Positions 27,645-36,819 of a stretch of DNA of 64,000 bases are shown here, one piece after another. A program made the position numbers and the translations under genes. The stretch is from Pseudomonas sp. ANT_H12B (lineage in GTDB: Bacteria; Pseudomonadota; Gammaproteobacteria; Pseudomonadales; Pseudomonadaceae), in contig NZ_VOBI01000007.1 of NCBI RefSeq assembly GCF_008369325.1, positions 1 through 64,000 of the forward strand, given 5' to 3'. Below the pieces are notes generated by a model. It searched no databases, was not told the DNA's origin, and saw only the letters and a list, made by a program, of their open reading frames with translations. Every line of letters begins with the position of its first letter. The stretch's first letter is position 1.

Positions 27645-29699
27645 ATGCCTTTATCCGCCAACGTCACCAGCGCCCCGATTGCCCACAAGGCTGAAGGTTC
27701 TGACCCGTATGCCTGGCTGCAGGAACGCGACACCGACGCGGTGCTCGATTACCTGAAGGCTGAAAACCGCTACCAGGAGGCGCAAACCGCCGATCAGGCC
27801 GAACTGCGCGAGACCCTGTTCGAAGAGATCAAGGGCCGGATTCTCGAAACCGACCTGTCGCTGCCCTCCCCTTGGGGCCCGTATCTGTATTACACGCGCA
27901 CCACGGCGGGTGACGAATACGCCCGTCACTACCGCTGCCCGCGCCCGGCCGATGACAGCCTGCAGCTCGACGAAAGCCAGGAACAACTGTTGCTGGACCC
28001 GAACGTGCTGGCCAAGGGCGGCTTCTTTTCACTCGGCGCGTTCAGTATCAGCCCGGACCACCAGCGACTGGCCTACAGCATCGACGCCAGTGGCGAAGAG
28101 ATTTACACGCTGTTCGTGAAGGAATTGTCCACCGGCCGTGTCAGCGAACTGGAGTTCCAGGACTGCGATGGCAGCATGACCTGGGCCAATGACAGCCTGA
28201 CGCTGTTCTTCGGCGAACTTGACGACACCCATCGCCCGCACAAGCTGTTCCGCTATCGTCTGGATGGCACGGCGGCCGAAGAAGTGTTCCATGAGACGGA
28301 CGGCCGGTTTTTCCTGCATTGCTACCGCTCAAGTTCCGAGCAGCAGTTGCTGCTGTCCCTGGGCAGCAAAACCACCAGCGAAGTCTGGGTACTCGATGCC
28401 TCCCAGCCGCAGCAGGCCTTTACCTGCATCGCACCAAGGGTTGAAGACCACGAGTACGACGTCGACCACGGCGCGCTCGACGGCGAATGGACCTGGTTCA
28501 TTCGAACCAACCGCGACGGCATCAACTTCGCCCTGTACCACGCTGTCGATACCGGTGTTGCGCCGACCGAAGCCGATTGGCAGAACCTCATTGCGCACAG
28601 CGACACGGTGATGATCGAAGGCATGAGCCTGAACGCCGGGGCCATGACCCTGAGCCTGCGCGAGGGTGGCTTGCCGATCATTGAAGTTCACCCGCAGGAC
28701 CTGCCGAGCTACCGCGTGCAGTTACCGGATGCGGCTTACAGTCTGCACGTGCAAAACAGCCTGGAATTCGTCAGCGACAAAATCCGCCTGCGCTATGAGG
28801 CGTTGAACCGTCCAGCGCAAATCCGCCAGCTTGAGCTGGGCAACGGCGAGCAGAAAGTCCTCAAGGAAACCCCGGTGCTCGGCCCGTTCGACGCCGATGC
28901 CTATGTCAGCCAGCGCCTGTGGGCGACGGCAGCGGACGGTACGAAAGTGCCGATCAGCCTCGTAGTCAAACGTGAAGCTCTCGGTAAACCTGTGCCGCTT
29001 TATCTCTACGGCTACGGCGCCTATGGCGAAAGCCTCGACCCGTGGTTCTCCCACGCTCGCCTGAGCTTGCTGGATCGTGGCATGGCGTTTGCCATTGCTC
29101 ACGTGCGCGGTGGCGGTGAATTGGGCGAAGCCTGGTACCGCGCCGGCAAGCAGGAACACAAGCACAACACCTTCAGCGACTTTATCGCCTGCGCCGAACA
29201 CTTGATCGGCAACGGCTTCACCACCGCATCGCAACTGGCGATCAGCGGCGGCAGCGCCGGTGGTCTGCTGATCGGGGCGGTGCTCAATCAGCGGCCGGAG
29301 CTGTTCGGTGCGGCGATTGCCGAAGTGCCGTTCGTCGACGTGCTCAACACCATGCTCGACCCGGATCTGCCGCTGACCGTCACCGAATACGACGAGTGGG
29401 GCAATCCTGAAGAGCCGGACGTCTATGAGCGGATCAAGGCCTACGCCCCGTACGAAAACGTCACCGCACAGGCGTACCCGGCAACCCTGGTGATCGCCGG
29501 CTACAACGACAGTCGCGTGCAGTATTGGGAGGCGGCCAAGTGGGTGGCGAAGTTACGCGCGACCAAAACCGACAACAATCCGCTGCTGCTCAAGACCGAA
29601 CTGGGCGCCGGGCACGGCGGGATGAGCGGTCGATATCAAGGATTGCGTGACGTAGCACTCGAATACGCATTTTTATTCAAGGTTTTGGGCATCGCCTGA
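27645..29699 (+). CDS. ptrB: Oligopeptidase B (S9A serine peptidase)
   Basis: A 684-residue prolyl-oligopeptidase-family enzyme that cuts short peptides after Arg or Lys in the cytoplasm. An N-terminal seven-bladed propeller (about 75-400) precedes an alpha/beta hydrolase domain. The nucleophile lies in ISGGSAGG (Ser537), the acid in the AGYNDSRVQYWEAAK stretch, and the His in GAGHGGMSGR. No signal peptide is present. The first in-frame ATG at 27645 follows the REP doublet. The family is certain; oligopeptidase B rather than another S9 member is likely. Confidence 0.92.
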   Translation: MPLSANVTSAPIAHKAEGSDPYAWLQERDTDAVLDYLKAENRYQEAQTADQAELRETLFEEIKGRILETDLSLPSPWGPYLYYTRTTAGDEYARHYRCPRPADDSLQLDESQEQLLLDPNVLAKGGFFSLGAFSISPDHQRLAYSIDASGEEIYTLFVKELSTGRVSELEFQDCDGSMTWANDSLTLFFGELDDTHRPHKLFRYRLDGTAAEEVFHETDGRFFLHCYRSSSEQQLLLSLGSKTTSEVWVLDASQPQQAFTCIAPRVEDHEYDVDHGALDGEWTWFIRTNRDGINFALYHAVDTGVAPTEADWQNLIAHSDTVMIEGMSLNAGAMTLSLREGGLPIIEVHPQDLPSYRVQLPDAAYSLHVQNSLEFVSDKIRLRYEALNRPAQIRQLELGNGEQKVLKETPVLGPFDADAYVSQRLWATAADGTKVPISLVVKREALGKPVPLYLYGYGAYGESLDPWFSHARLSLLDRGMAFAIAHVRGGGELGEAWYRAGKQEHKHNTFSDFIACAEHLIGNGFTTASQLAISGGSAGGLLIGAVLNQRPELFGAAIAEVPFVDVLNTMLDPDLPLTVTEYDEWGNPEEPDVYERIKAYAPYENVTAQAYPATLVIAGYNDSRVQYWEAAKWVAKLRATKTDNNPLLLKTELGAGHGGMSGRYQGLRDVALEYAFLFKVLGIA

Positions 29700-29760
29700 G
29701 GAACTTGCCTCGGCGCGCCGGTCTTAACACCAGACACCGGACGCCGAAACACCACACATC

Positions 29761-29857
29761 CCCTGTGGGAGCCGGGCTTGCCCGCGATGAGGCCATCACA
29801 TTCAACATCATCATTGACTGTGACATCGTCATCGCGGGCAAGCCCGCTCCCACAGGG
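29761..29857. repeat. REP doublet (REPIN), GGGCTTGCCC type
   Basis: CCCTGTGGGAGCCGGGCTTG and an inverted partner ending GCCCGCTCCCACAGGG form a doublet between ptrB and the CNB gene. It differs from the 27511 doublet at the palindrome tip. Confidence 0.85.
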
Positions 29858-29907
29858 ATTTGCGGGATTCGAACCCGCAACAGACACAAGAAAAAGACCG
29901 TGACGAC

Positions 29908-30381
29908 ATGTCAGAACCGACCTTACTGAACAACGAAATTCGCGACTGGCTGATGGACTGCGGCCTGTTCGATCAACTGCTGCTGGCGGACTTCGCCGCG
30001 GCCTCCGGTTACTTCAGCATCAGTACCATTGCCCAGGGCGAAGAGATATTTCACGAGGGCGATGCCGGCAGCTTCATGTGCATCATCCACACCGGCCAGG
30101 TAGCGGTGCAGAAAACCAACAGCGACGGGCACCTGGTGACCATGGCGACGTTGCGCAGCGGTCGGGCGTTCGGCGAAATGGCCGTACTTGACGGCGAACG
30201 ACGCTCGGCCAGTTGCGTGGCCGCGAGCAACTGCCAGTTGCTCAACCTGGGGAAGGATTCGCTAGAGAAGATGCTCAACGACGCGCCAAAAATCGCCGCC
30301 AAGATCATCCGCACACTCGCCGTCTCTCTTTCCAAACGCTTGCGCATGGCCGACGGACAGCTGCTTTCGCAACAGATTTAA
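29908..30381 (+). CDS. Cyclic nucleotide-binding domain protein
   Basis: A 157-residue protein from the ATG at 29908 (MSEPTLLNN). It is almost entirely one cNMP-binding domain: GEEIFHEGDAGSFMCII, then GRAFGEMAVLDGERRSASC, which carries the phosphate-binding cassette (GE...R.A). There is no DNA-binding or output domain, unlike CRP/Vfr. It may act by protein contact. The stop codon overlaps that of the convergent proline-rich gene. Confidence 0.85.
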   Translation: MSEPTLLNNEIRDWLMDCGLFDQLLLADFAAASGYFSISTIAQGEEIFHEGDAGSFMCIIHTGQVAVQKTNSDGHLVTMATLRSGRAFGEMAVLDGERRSASCVAASNCQLLNLGKDSLEKMLNDAPKIAAKIIRTLAVSLSKRLRMADGQLLSQQI

Positions 30382-30668
30382 CCCCCCGGCGACTTGATTT
30401 TCGTGCCGTTCTGCTCAAGGCCCGGCAGGGGCTGGTCCTTGGTCGGCGGGCTAGGCATTTCGATGGGCACCAACGGCGGACCGCCACTGCCGGGGCTGGT
30501 TTTGGGCAATGGTGCGGGGCTGATTTGCGGATACGGGGTTGGCGTCGCTGTGCCAGGCGAACCGGGCATCGGCTGTGGGCTGGTCGGAATGGTTTGCAGC
30601 TCCTGGGCCGACACTGCAGTTATCGAGAGCGCGGCCAAGGCAATGACCGTTAGAATGGTGCGCTTCAT
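30378..30668 (-). CDS. Small secreted proline-rich protein
   Basis: A 96-residue protein from the ATG at 30668. Residues 1-21 are a clear signal peptide (MKRTILTVIALAALSITAVSA). The mature part is mostly Pro/Ser/Thr/Gly, for example MPGSPGTATPTPYPQISP, and should be extended in the periplasm. I recognise no family. It is divergent from the methyltransferase-like gene and convergent with the CNB gene. Confidence 0.7.
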   Translation of the reverse strand: MKRTILTVIALAALSITAVSAQELQTIPTSPQPMPGSPGTATPTPYPQISPAPLPKTSPGSGGPPLVPIEMPSPPTKDQPLPGLEQNGTKIKSPGG

Positions 30669-30766
30669 CAATGGCTCCGTTGGCCTTGTTGTCTTTTTGC
30701 AGGCTACTCCCAACTGCGTTTGTTTGCCCGTCCCCTTACCGTCAAATTCTTTTCAATGAGAGTCCC

Positions 30767-31453
30767 ATGAAACGTTTCGTTCTGCTCGACACCACTGCGA
30801 TTCCTGAAAACGGCGGTGCCCTGTGCCTGTTCGAATACGGTGAGGATTTCGTCATCAAGATTCAGGGCGGTGACGGCGGGCAGTTGATGAACACTCGCAT
30901 GCACGGCTCCGAAGATGCCCTGGCCGAGATTCCCTGCCGCAAGGTCGCCGGTCGGCCGAACTCGCGGGTGCTGATCGGTGGCCTGGGCATGGGTTTCACC
31001 CTCGCCTCAGCCCTCAAAAACCTGGGCAAGAGCGCTGAAGTGGTGGTCGCCGAACTGGTGCCGGGGGTGGTGGAGTGGAACCGCGGACCGCTGGGCGAGA
31101 AAGCCGGCAACCCGCTACTCGACCCGCGCACGGTGATTCGCATGGAAGACGTGGCCAAGGTGCTGCAAGCCGAGCCGCAGGGCTTCGACGCCATCATGCT
31201 CGATGTCGATAACGGTCCCGAAGGACTGACCCAGAAAGCCAACAGCTGGCTCTACTCTGCCGGCGGCCTGAGCGCCTGCGCCAAGGCCCTGCGGCCAAAA
31301 GGCGTGCTGGCGGTCTGGTCGGCCAGTGCGGACCGACAGTTTTCCGACAAGCTGAAAAAAGCCGGTTTCAAGGCCGAAGAAGTGCAAGTCTTCGCCCACG
31401 GCAACAAAGGCACCCGCCACACGATCTGGATTGCCGAGAAGCTCAAAGGCTGA
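30767..31453 (+). CDS. Spermidine synthase-like class I methyltransferase-fold protein
   Basis: A 228-residue protein from the ATG at 30767 (MKRFVLLDTT). It has the Rossmann fold of spermidine synthases: VLIGGLGMGFTLASAL for the nucleotide end, VVVAELVPGVVEWNR and DAIMLDVDNGPEGL. The N-terminal beta domain of true spermidine synthases is reduced and the polyamine-binding aspartates are not obvious, so another substrate is possible. It is the upstream neighbour of yajD. Confidence 0.72.
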   Translation: MKRFVLLDTTAIPENGGALCLFEYGEDFVIKIQGGDGGQLMNTRMHGSEDALAEIPCRKVAGRPNSRVLIGGLGMGFTLASALKNLGKSAEVVVAELVPGVVEWNRGPLGEKAGNPLLDPRTVIRMEDVAKVLQAEPQGFDAIMLDVDNGPEGLTQKANSWLYSAGGLSACAKALRPKGVLAVWSASADRQFSDKLKKAGFKAEEVQVFAHGNKGTRHTIWIAEKLKG

Positions 31454-31501
31454 GCTAAACTCACGTCATAACCGTCATTAGTCTTTTACAAAGGTGAACC
31501 C

Positions 31502-31876
31502 ATGAGTTCGTCAACACCTGCGACCAACACGTCGAAACTGGACCGCATCCTTGCCGACAACCAGCGCGACAAGGAAATGGGTTACCGCGACAAGGCCCTG
31601 AAGATGTACCCGCACGTGTGCGGCCGCTGTGCCCGTGAGTTCTCGGGCAAGCGCCTGAGTGAACTGACCGTGCACCACCGCGACCACAACCACGACAACA
31701 ACCCTCAGGACGGCTCGAATTGGGAATTGTTGTGCCTGTATTGCCACGACAACGAACACTCGCGGTACACCGACCAGCAGTATTTTGATGAAGGCTCGCT
31801 GAGCAGCCCGAAAATCGCCAAGGCGACGCATAACCCGTTTGCGGCGTTGGCCGGACTGATGAAGAAAGACGAGTAA
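31502..31876 (+). CDS. yajD: HNH nuclease family protein YajD
   Basis: A 124-residue protein with CGRC near residue 40 and the HNH core LTVHHRDHNHDNN...LLCLYCHDNEHSR, giving two Cys pairs and the catalytic HH. It matches E. coli YajD closely. Biological role unknown. The gene starts 48 bp after the spermidine-synthase-like gene, with AAGGTG upstream. Confidence 0.9.
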   Translation: MSSSTPATNTSKLDRILADNQRDKEMGYRDKALKMYPHVCGRCAREFSGKRLSELTVHHRDHNHDNNPQDGSNWELLCLYCHDNEHSRYTDQQYFDEGSLSSPKIAKATHNPFAALAGLMKKDE

Positions 31877-31880
31877 CCAC

Positions 31881-31993
31881 TGATCGTTCCCACGCTCTGC
31901 GTGGGAATGCAGCCCGGGACGCTCCGCGTCCCCTCCAAAGCCGAACGCGGAGCGTCCGTTGAGGCATTCCCACGCAGAGCGTGGGAACGATCA
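31881..31993. repeat. Nested inverted repeat with 30-bp perfect arms
   Basis: TGATCGTTCCCACGCTCTGC plus ten further bases at 31881-31910 recur as an exact complement at 31964-31993. Inside lies a second imperfect palindrome (GACGCTCCGCGT / ACGCGGAGCGTC). A transcript would fold into a long nested stem between yajD and the RNA methyltransferase gene. It is an expanded member of the GATCGTTCCCACGC family seen at 20721 and 35724. Confidence 0.88.
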
Positions 31994-32054
31994 CTGAACA
32001 CCCCTCCCCCAATCCCCGTATAATCGCGCTTTTTTCCCCGAAGGCACCCCGCTC

Positions 32055-32525
32055 GTGGCAGACAAACGGTACAGCTGCATTGGTTTGTATAACCCCAAAT
32101 CACCGGAGAACGTCGGCTCGGTGATGCGCGCCGCTGGCTGTTATGGCGTGGCGTCGGTGTTCTACACCGGCAAGCGTTATGAACGCGCCGCCGATTTCGT
32201 CACCGACACCAAGCGAGTCCACTACGACATTCCGCTGATCGGCATCGACGACCTGAAGAAAATCCTGCCGCTGGGCTGTGTACCGGTCGCCGTGGAACTG
32301 GTCGAAGGCGCCCGCTCGCTGCCGGAATACACCCACCCGGATCGCGCGCTGTACATCTTCGGTCCGGAAGACGGCTCGCTGGATAAAGAAATTCGCGAGT
32401 GGTGCGAAGACGTGGTCTATATCCCGACCACCGGCTGCATGAACCTGGCCGCCACCGTCAACGTCGTGCTCTACGACCGCATGTCCAAGGGACTCAACAC
32501 CCGTTCCGGCGCTAAATTTCGCTGA
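32055..32525 (+). CDS. SpoU (TrmH/TrmL-type) RNA methyltransferase
   Basis: A 156-residue SPOUT protein with a GTG start at 32055. The trefoil-knot motifs are NPKSPENVGSVMRAAG (motif 1), YIFGPEDGSLDKE (motif 2) and YIPTTGCMNLAATVNVVLYD (motif 3). The short length, with no extra RNA-binding domain, is like TrmL, the tRNA wobble-2'-O-methyltransferase, but TrmL itself is not certain. Confidence 0.88.
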   Translation: MADKRYSCIGLYNPKSPENVGSVMRAAGCYGVASVFYTGKRYERAADFVTDTKRVHYDIPLIGIDDLKKILPLGCVPVAVELVEGARSLPEYTHPDRALYIFGPEDGSLDKEIREWCEDVVYIPTTGCMNLAATVNVVLYDRMSKGLNTRSGAKFR

Positions 32526-32617
32526 AACACCCCATATCCGATGGAACAAGCCGCCCTCCTCGGCAGTCAGCTTAATTATCTATTCTTGAAGCAGTCATTT
32601 CAGCCAGGAGACAGATC

Positions 32618-32995
32618 ATGAGCGAACTCAAACGCGTAGAACGCATCGAATCCACCCCGTTCCAGACTCATTCCGACCAGAATGTTCATGGCTGGGAACG
32701 TGTAGGCTCCCTCGCCGGTGGTGTGGTGATGGTGGGCAAGGGTTTGCGTCGTGGCGGTATTTTCGGGTTGATTCAAGTGGCGATCGGCGGCGTGGCTTTG
32801 GCCCGCGGCATCACCGGGCACAGTTCGGCGAAAAGCCTGCTGGAGAAAAGCCGTCAGGACATGAACAACGTGCGGGCAAAGATCGAGCGGGCGGGCGAAG
32901 AATTGAGTCGGCTGAAGGCGAATGCCGAGGCGGCGACCAATACCGCTACTGTCACCGGGAATGATTCGTTGAAGTCGCCGAAAACCGGGGTTTGA
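32618..32995 (+). CDS. DUF2892-like membrane protein
   Basis: A 125-residue protein. The middle (WERVGSLAGGVVMVGKGLRR, then GGIFGLIQVAIGGVALARG) looks like a DUF2892/YgaP-type pair of membrane helices, followed by a coiled-coil-like tail rich in Lys, Glu and Ala. AGGAGA precedes the ATG. Function unknown. Confidence 0.72.
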   Translation: MSELKRVERIESTPFQTHSDQNVHGWERVGSLAGGVVMVGKGLRRGGIFGLIQVAIGGVALARGITGHSSAKSLLEKSRQDMNNVRAKIERAGEELSRLKANAEAATNTATVTGNDSLKSPKTGV

Positions 32996-33022
32996 TCTGG
33001 AAGATGCGTTAAGGCTCAGTGC

Positions 33023-33118
33023 TCTTCGCGAGCAAGCCCGCTCCCACAGTGATTGGCGGTGATTACAAATGTTGTGGACGCCGCAAAATCCTGTGGGAGC
33101 GGGCTTGCCCGCGAAGGC
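33023..33118. repeat. REP doublet in tail-to-tail orientation
   Basis: CTTCGCGAGCAAGCCCGCTC and its inverted copy ending GCTTGCCCGCGAAGG flank 42 bp between the DUF2892 gene and the convergent M61-like gene. The orientation is the reverse of the other three doublets in the window. Confidence 0.85.
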
Positions 33119-33122
33119 GGTA

Positions 33123-34352
33123 TTACTGAAGCAACTCGGTGTCGAGAACGTTGGAAGACTCGCCAATAACGCTCTCAGCCAATTGCACAAATTCCTTGGT
33201 ATCCACGCTTTCCAGGTGCATCGCCCCACGCAACACATCATCCAGCGAACGCTTGTTACGCGTCTGCAAGCGAATTTCGCGATCCAGCTCTCCCAGTAAC
33301 ACCACGGCTTTGGCCACCTGCGCCGGGCTGACCTGTGCACCACGCAAGGTCGTGACGTTCTGGCTGTCCCTGGCCAATTTCTTCTGCAAACCCTCATACC
33401 GCTCATCGCTCATGCCGCCAGCACGGCGCATCAGTTCGATGGCGTAATACTCAGCGAACCCTTCGCTGATCCAGTCACTGCGCTGTTTGTCGTTGATCCG
33501 CCCGAACACCTGGGCCAATTCACGCACCAACGCACTGCTGCCACTCTCGCTGACCAGCGGCAGACGAGTGTTCAGATAGATCGATTCGCGCGCGCCCAGA
33601 CTGCCACGCCACATCGGGTCGTTGGCACCGACGATCAGCAGTTTGGTGGGATGACGGGGATACACCGCCTGCACTTGCGGCCAGACAAAGGTCAGCAGCG
33701 TCAGCACATCCATGCGGCGCATGCCCTGGCCCCGGGGCGAGGCGACGGTGACTTCGGTTTCCCCCAGCCGCGTGCGACGGCTGCCGAGGTGGCCCGCGAG
33801 CATCCAGCCTGTGGGTCGGTCGAACAGTCGGGAGACGTTGTCGACCCGGAACTTGTTCTTGCCGATCCGCGGCCAGGCGGTTTCGACGCTTTTCCAGCCA
33901 TCGGGCAGTTCAAATTCAAGCCGCGAAATCAGCTCGATGCCGTCCTGCTGATCGAGTTTGGCGGGCGGCACCAGGTCATCGCCGCGCATCAGCGCCCAAT
34001 TCGGCGTCATGCGCGTGTCGAAGCTGCCGCTCTTGCGCCCGTGACTGATGCGCACGCGATAGGTCAGGCTGGCCTTGTCGGCGGAAGGACGCCAGACACC
34101 GCGGGCCTGTTTGCCTGGTGTGAGCTGCCATTGGCCGTCGGCCTTGAAATCGCTGTAGTGGCTGCCGTCGCCGAGGTCGAAATCCAGGCTGCGCACCGCC
34201 GAGCCCTGGGCCAGGGTCAGTCGCACTTCCGCCTGATCGCTTTGCGGCAACAGGCGCACGTGGTAATCCAGATCGACTTTCTTCGCCGCCCACACGGGAG
34301 AACTCAGGGCCAACAGCCCAACGACCAACGCCAGCCGCAATCCCACAGCCAT
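33123..34352 (-). CDS. Secreted M61-like metallopeptidase homologue lacking HExxH
   Basis: A 409-residue protein from the ATG at 34352, after AAGGAG. Residues 1-23 form a signal peptide ending PVWA-AK. An N-terminal beta domain precedes a thermolysin-like helical part with WISEGFAEYYAIEL, the M61/M1 glutamate helix. Where HExxH should be, the sequence reads RELAQ (Arg277 to Gln281), so both zinc histidines are gone. It should bind no catalytic zinc and may be a scaffold or pseudo-enzyme. No family was verified by search. Confidence 0.75.
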   Translation of the reverse strand: MAVGLRLALVVGLLALSSPVWAAKKVDLDYHVRLLPQSDQAEVRLTLAQGSAVRSLDFDLGDGSHYSDFKADGQWQLTPGKQARGVWRPSADKASLTYRVRISHGRKSGSFDTRMTPNWALMRGDDLVPPAKLDQQDGIELISRLEFELPDGWKSVETAWPRIGKNKFRVDNVSRLFDRPTGWMLAGHLGSRRTRLGETEVTVASPRGQGMRRMDVLTLLTFVWPQVQAVYPRHPTKLLIVGANDPMWRGSLGARESIYLNTRLPLVSESGSSALVRELAQVFGRINDKQRSDWISEGFAEYYAIELMRRAGGMSDERYEGLQKKLARDSQNVTTLRGAQVSPAQVAKAVVLLGELDREIRLQTRNKRSLDDVLRGAMHLESVDTKEFVQLAESVIGESSNVLDTELLQ

Positions 34353-34390
34353 ACACACTCCTTCGTGAAACGTTAAAACGGCTTGGGCGC

Positions 34391-34840
34391 TTAACCCGCC
34401 CGGAAAATCAGATGATCTTCCCAATCATCTTCAGCCACGCTGCCTTCGGCAAGCATGCGCCCGGACTGGGAAATGCGTTCGTGATGCACTGCGTCGCGAT
34501 CACCGCACACCAGATGATGCCAGAGCGGCAGGTCCTTGCCTTCGCTGACCAGCCGGTAGCCGCAGGTCGGCGGCAGCCATTTGAATTCATCGGCCTTGCC
34601 CGGTGTGAGCTGGATGCAGTCCGGCACGAAGTCACGACGGTTGGGGTAATCGGTGCACTGGCAGGTTTTCAGGTCCAGCAGTTTGCAGGCGATACGCGTG
34701 TAATAGACGCTGTTGTCTTCTTCATCTTCGAGCTTTTGCAGGCAACACAGGCCACAGCCGTCGCACAGCGATTCCCATTCCTCTTGATCGAGTTGATCGA
34801 GGGTTTTGCGCATCCAGAACGGTTCGACTTTGGCGGCCAT
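34391..34840 (-). CDS. ycgN: YcgN-family cysteine cluster protein
   Basis: A 149-residue UPF0260 protein with the cysteine cluster [12 protein letters not shown] near residue 28, then [17 protein letters not shown], which could hold a zinc or Fe-S centre. It is a common Pseudomonas neighbour of rnd and ycgL. The 278-bp gap to the nitroreductase gene holds no recognisable gene. Confidence 0.92.
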   Translation of the reverse strand: MAAKVEPFWMRKTLDQLDQEEWESLCDGCGLCCLQKLEDEEDNSVYYTRIACKLLDLKTCQCTDYPNRRDFVPDCIQLTPGKADEFKWLPPTCGYRLVSEGKDLPLWHHLVCGDRDAVHHERISQSGRMLAEGSVAEDDWEDHLIFRAG

Positions 34841-35118
34841 GGTTCAACATCGACATCAGGTGGTGAAAAGGCCGCCAGTCTAGTGTGCAGAGCCCCGCGG
34901 GCCAAGCGTTGGCGACTGCCGGTAGATCGAGCTTGTCAGTTATTGCGCCGCCAAGTAGCTTTGCCAGTCGCAAGGAGCCAAGCCTGCGTGCCATTAACGC
35001 TCAACCGCGTTGCATTCAGCTGAATCGCCACGGCTCTCGAAAAACCTTATCGCTCAGCCCAACTGCGCCCGCAGGTTTCAGACGCCCCTCACTTTCAAAC
35101 GTTGCAAGGAATCCCTTG

Positions 35119-35712
35119 ATGAGTGCTAATCCACGCGTTGCCGACTACGCCATCCACCCTCAGTTCACCGATCGCTGGTCGCCCCGCGCCTTCACCGGCG
35201 AAACCATTCCCGAGGAAACCCTGCTGAGCTTCTTCGAAGCCGCGCGCTGGGCGCCATCTGCGTACAACTCGCAACCTTGGCGGTTTCTCTACGCGCGTCG
35301 CGACACGCCGAACTGGGAGCGTTACCTGGGCCTGTTGAACGAGTTCAACCGCAGCTGGGCGCAACACGCCTCGGCCCTGGTGATCGTTGTATCGAAAACC
35401 ACCTTCGCGGCACCTGGCGCCACCGAAGAAACCCCGGCCTTGTGGCACACCTTCGACACCGGTTCGGCCTGGGGCCATCTGGCGTTGCAAGCGAGCATCA
35501 GTGGCTGGCACACCCACGGCATGGCCGGTTTCGACCAGGACCTGACCCGCAAGGAGCTGAACATTCCCGAGGGCTACGCGCTGCACGCGGCCGTGGCGAT
35601 CGGCAAACTGGGCGATAAGGCAAGCCTGGCGGAGTACCTGCAAGCGCGTGAAGAGCCAAGCCCGCGTCGTCCGCTGAGCGAGTTGGCCGCCGAAGGCGAC
35701 TTCACCCTCTAA
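35119..35712 (+). CDS. Nitroreductase family FMN oxidoreductase
   Basis: A 197-residue protein from the ATG at 35119 (MSANPRVADY), after AAGGA. The flavin-binding segment is ARWAPSAYNSQPWRF, and the family HLALQASISGWHTH follows. Such enzymes use NAD(P)H and FMN to reduce quinones, nitro groups or similar substrates; the natural one is unknown. Confidence 0.9.
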   Translation: MSANPRVADYAIHPQFTDRWSPRAFTGETIPEETLLSFFEAARWAPSAYNSQPWRFLYARRDTPNWERYLGLLNEFNRSWAQHASALVIVVSKTTFAAPGATEETPALWHTFDTGSAWGHLALQASISGWHTHGMAGFDQDLTRKELNIPEGYALHAAVAIGKLGDKASLAEYLQAREEPSPRRPLSELAAEGDFTL

Positions 35713-35723
35713 TCGCTCCACCC

Positions 35724-35754
35724 GATCGTTCCCACGCTCGGCGTGGGAACGATC
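35724..35754. terminator. Perfect 14-bp hairpin between convergent genes
   Basis: GATCGTTCCCACGC and its exact complement around TCG. It separates the nitroreductase gene from the convergent hydroxyacid dehydrogenase gene and belongs to the same repeat family as 20721-20757. Confidence 0.75.
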
Positions 35755-35766
35755 ATTGCGATGGGT

Positions 35767-36699
35767 TCAATACCCGCGATTGAAATCCACTTCCCCGCGC
35801 AACGCTTCACCCGCCTGATACGCCCGCAGGTTCTCGACAAACAGATTCACCATCATCGTTGGCGAAGTCGGTGCCGAGCTATGACCGGTCAGCAGCAAGC
35901 CCCAGGCCGTCCAGAACGGATGACGTTGCGGCAACGGCTCCTGACGGCAGACGTCGATCACCGCACCCGCCAGATGCCCTTCCTTCAAGGCTTCCACCAG
36001 GTCCGCATCGACCACCGCCACACCGCGCCCGACGTTGATGAACAACCCGGCCGGCTTGAACTGCTTGAACAGCGCGGCGTTGTACAGGTCGTGAGTATTC
36101 GGCGTGTTTGGCAGCAGATTGATCACGTAATCGACTTCACCGACCAAACGCGGCAGGTCGGCCAACGCCCCGACCTCGACAAACGGTGCCTGCTCGCGGG
36201 CTTCGCTGGCGATGCCGTACAACTCAACGCCAAACGGTACGAGGAACTGCGCCACAGTCTGTCCGATGTCGCCGGTGCCGACGATCAGCACTTTGCGCCC
36301 GGCCAGGCTTTGGCCCTGGCGACTGTCCCACTTGCGCTCGACCTGGCTGACCAGTCGCGGCAGCACTTCGCGCTCGTGGCCGAGCATGTAGGTCAGCACG
36401 TATTCGGCCATGACCTGACCGAAAATCCCCACCGCCCGGGTCAGGCGATAGTGCCGTGTCAAGCCGTCGGCCAACAGCGGCGTAATGCCCGCCCAAGTCG
36501 ATTGCAGCCATTGCGGCTTGTGGCCTTGACGCAGCAGGGTCGCCAGCAGGTCCGGCTGACCGAGCCAGATCGGGCAATCCGCCGCCAGACGAGCCAGTTC
36601 AGCGGAGTCGCCACTGGTCAGCACTTCGAGCTCAGGAGCTGCCTGACGCAACAGTTGGGCATATACCGGGTGGTCGTGTTCAGCAATCAGAACGCGCAT
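35767..36699 (-). CDS. GhrA-like D-2-hydroxyacid dehydrogenase
   Basis: A 310-residue enzyme with the NAD(P)-binding motif VLIVGTGDIGQTVAQFL near residue 138, catalytic Arg in FINVGRGVAVVD, Glu in DVCRQEPLP and His in LLTGHSSAP. It resembles glyoxylate/hydroxypyruvate reductase A. It reduces 2-oxoacids such as glyoxylate; the preferred substrate is not visible. Confidence 0.88.
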   Translation of the reverse strand: MRVLIAEHDHPVYAQLLRQAAPELEVLTSGDSAELARLAADCPIWLGQPDLLATLLRQGHKPQWLQSTWAGITPLLADGLTRHYRLTRAVGIFGQVMAEYVLTYMLGHEREVLPRLVSQVERKWDSRQGQSLAGRKVLIVGTGDIGQTVAQFLVPFGVELYGIASEAREQAPFVEVGALADLPRLVGEVDYVINLLPNTPNTHDLYNAALFKQFKPAGLFINVGRGVAVVDADLVEALKEGHLAGAVIDVCRQEPLPQRHPFWTAWGLLLTGHSSAPTSPTMMVNLFVENLRAYQAGEALRGEVDFNRGY

Positions 36700-36819
36700 G
36701 GTTCAAACCTTTCGAAAACAGTGCAGACGGCCGCCGATGGAGTATTGCTCCATCGCCCTGGCCATCGCCAAAATCATTCCAGTGTTTCATACAGGCTCTG
36801 AATAGAACCTGTCTGCCGA

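Noticed and set aside
29866..29882. A tRNA T-arm-like stretch (GCGGGATTCGAACCCGC) next to a REP doublet
   Set aside because: No acceptor, D- or anticodon arm can be built on either side, so there is no tRNA gene.
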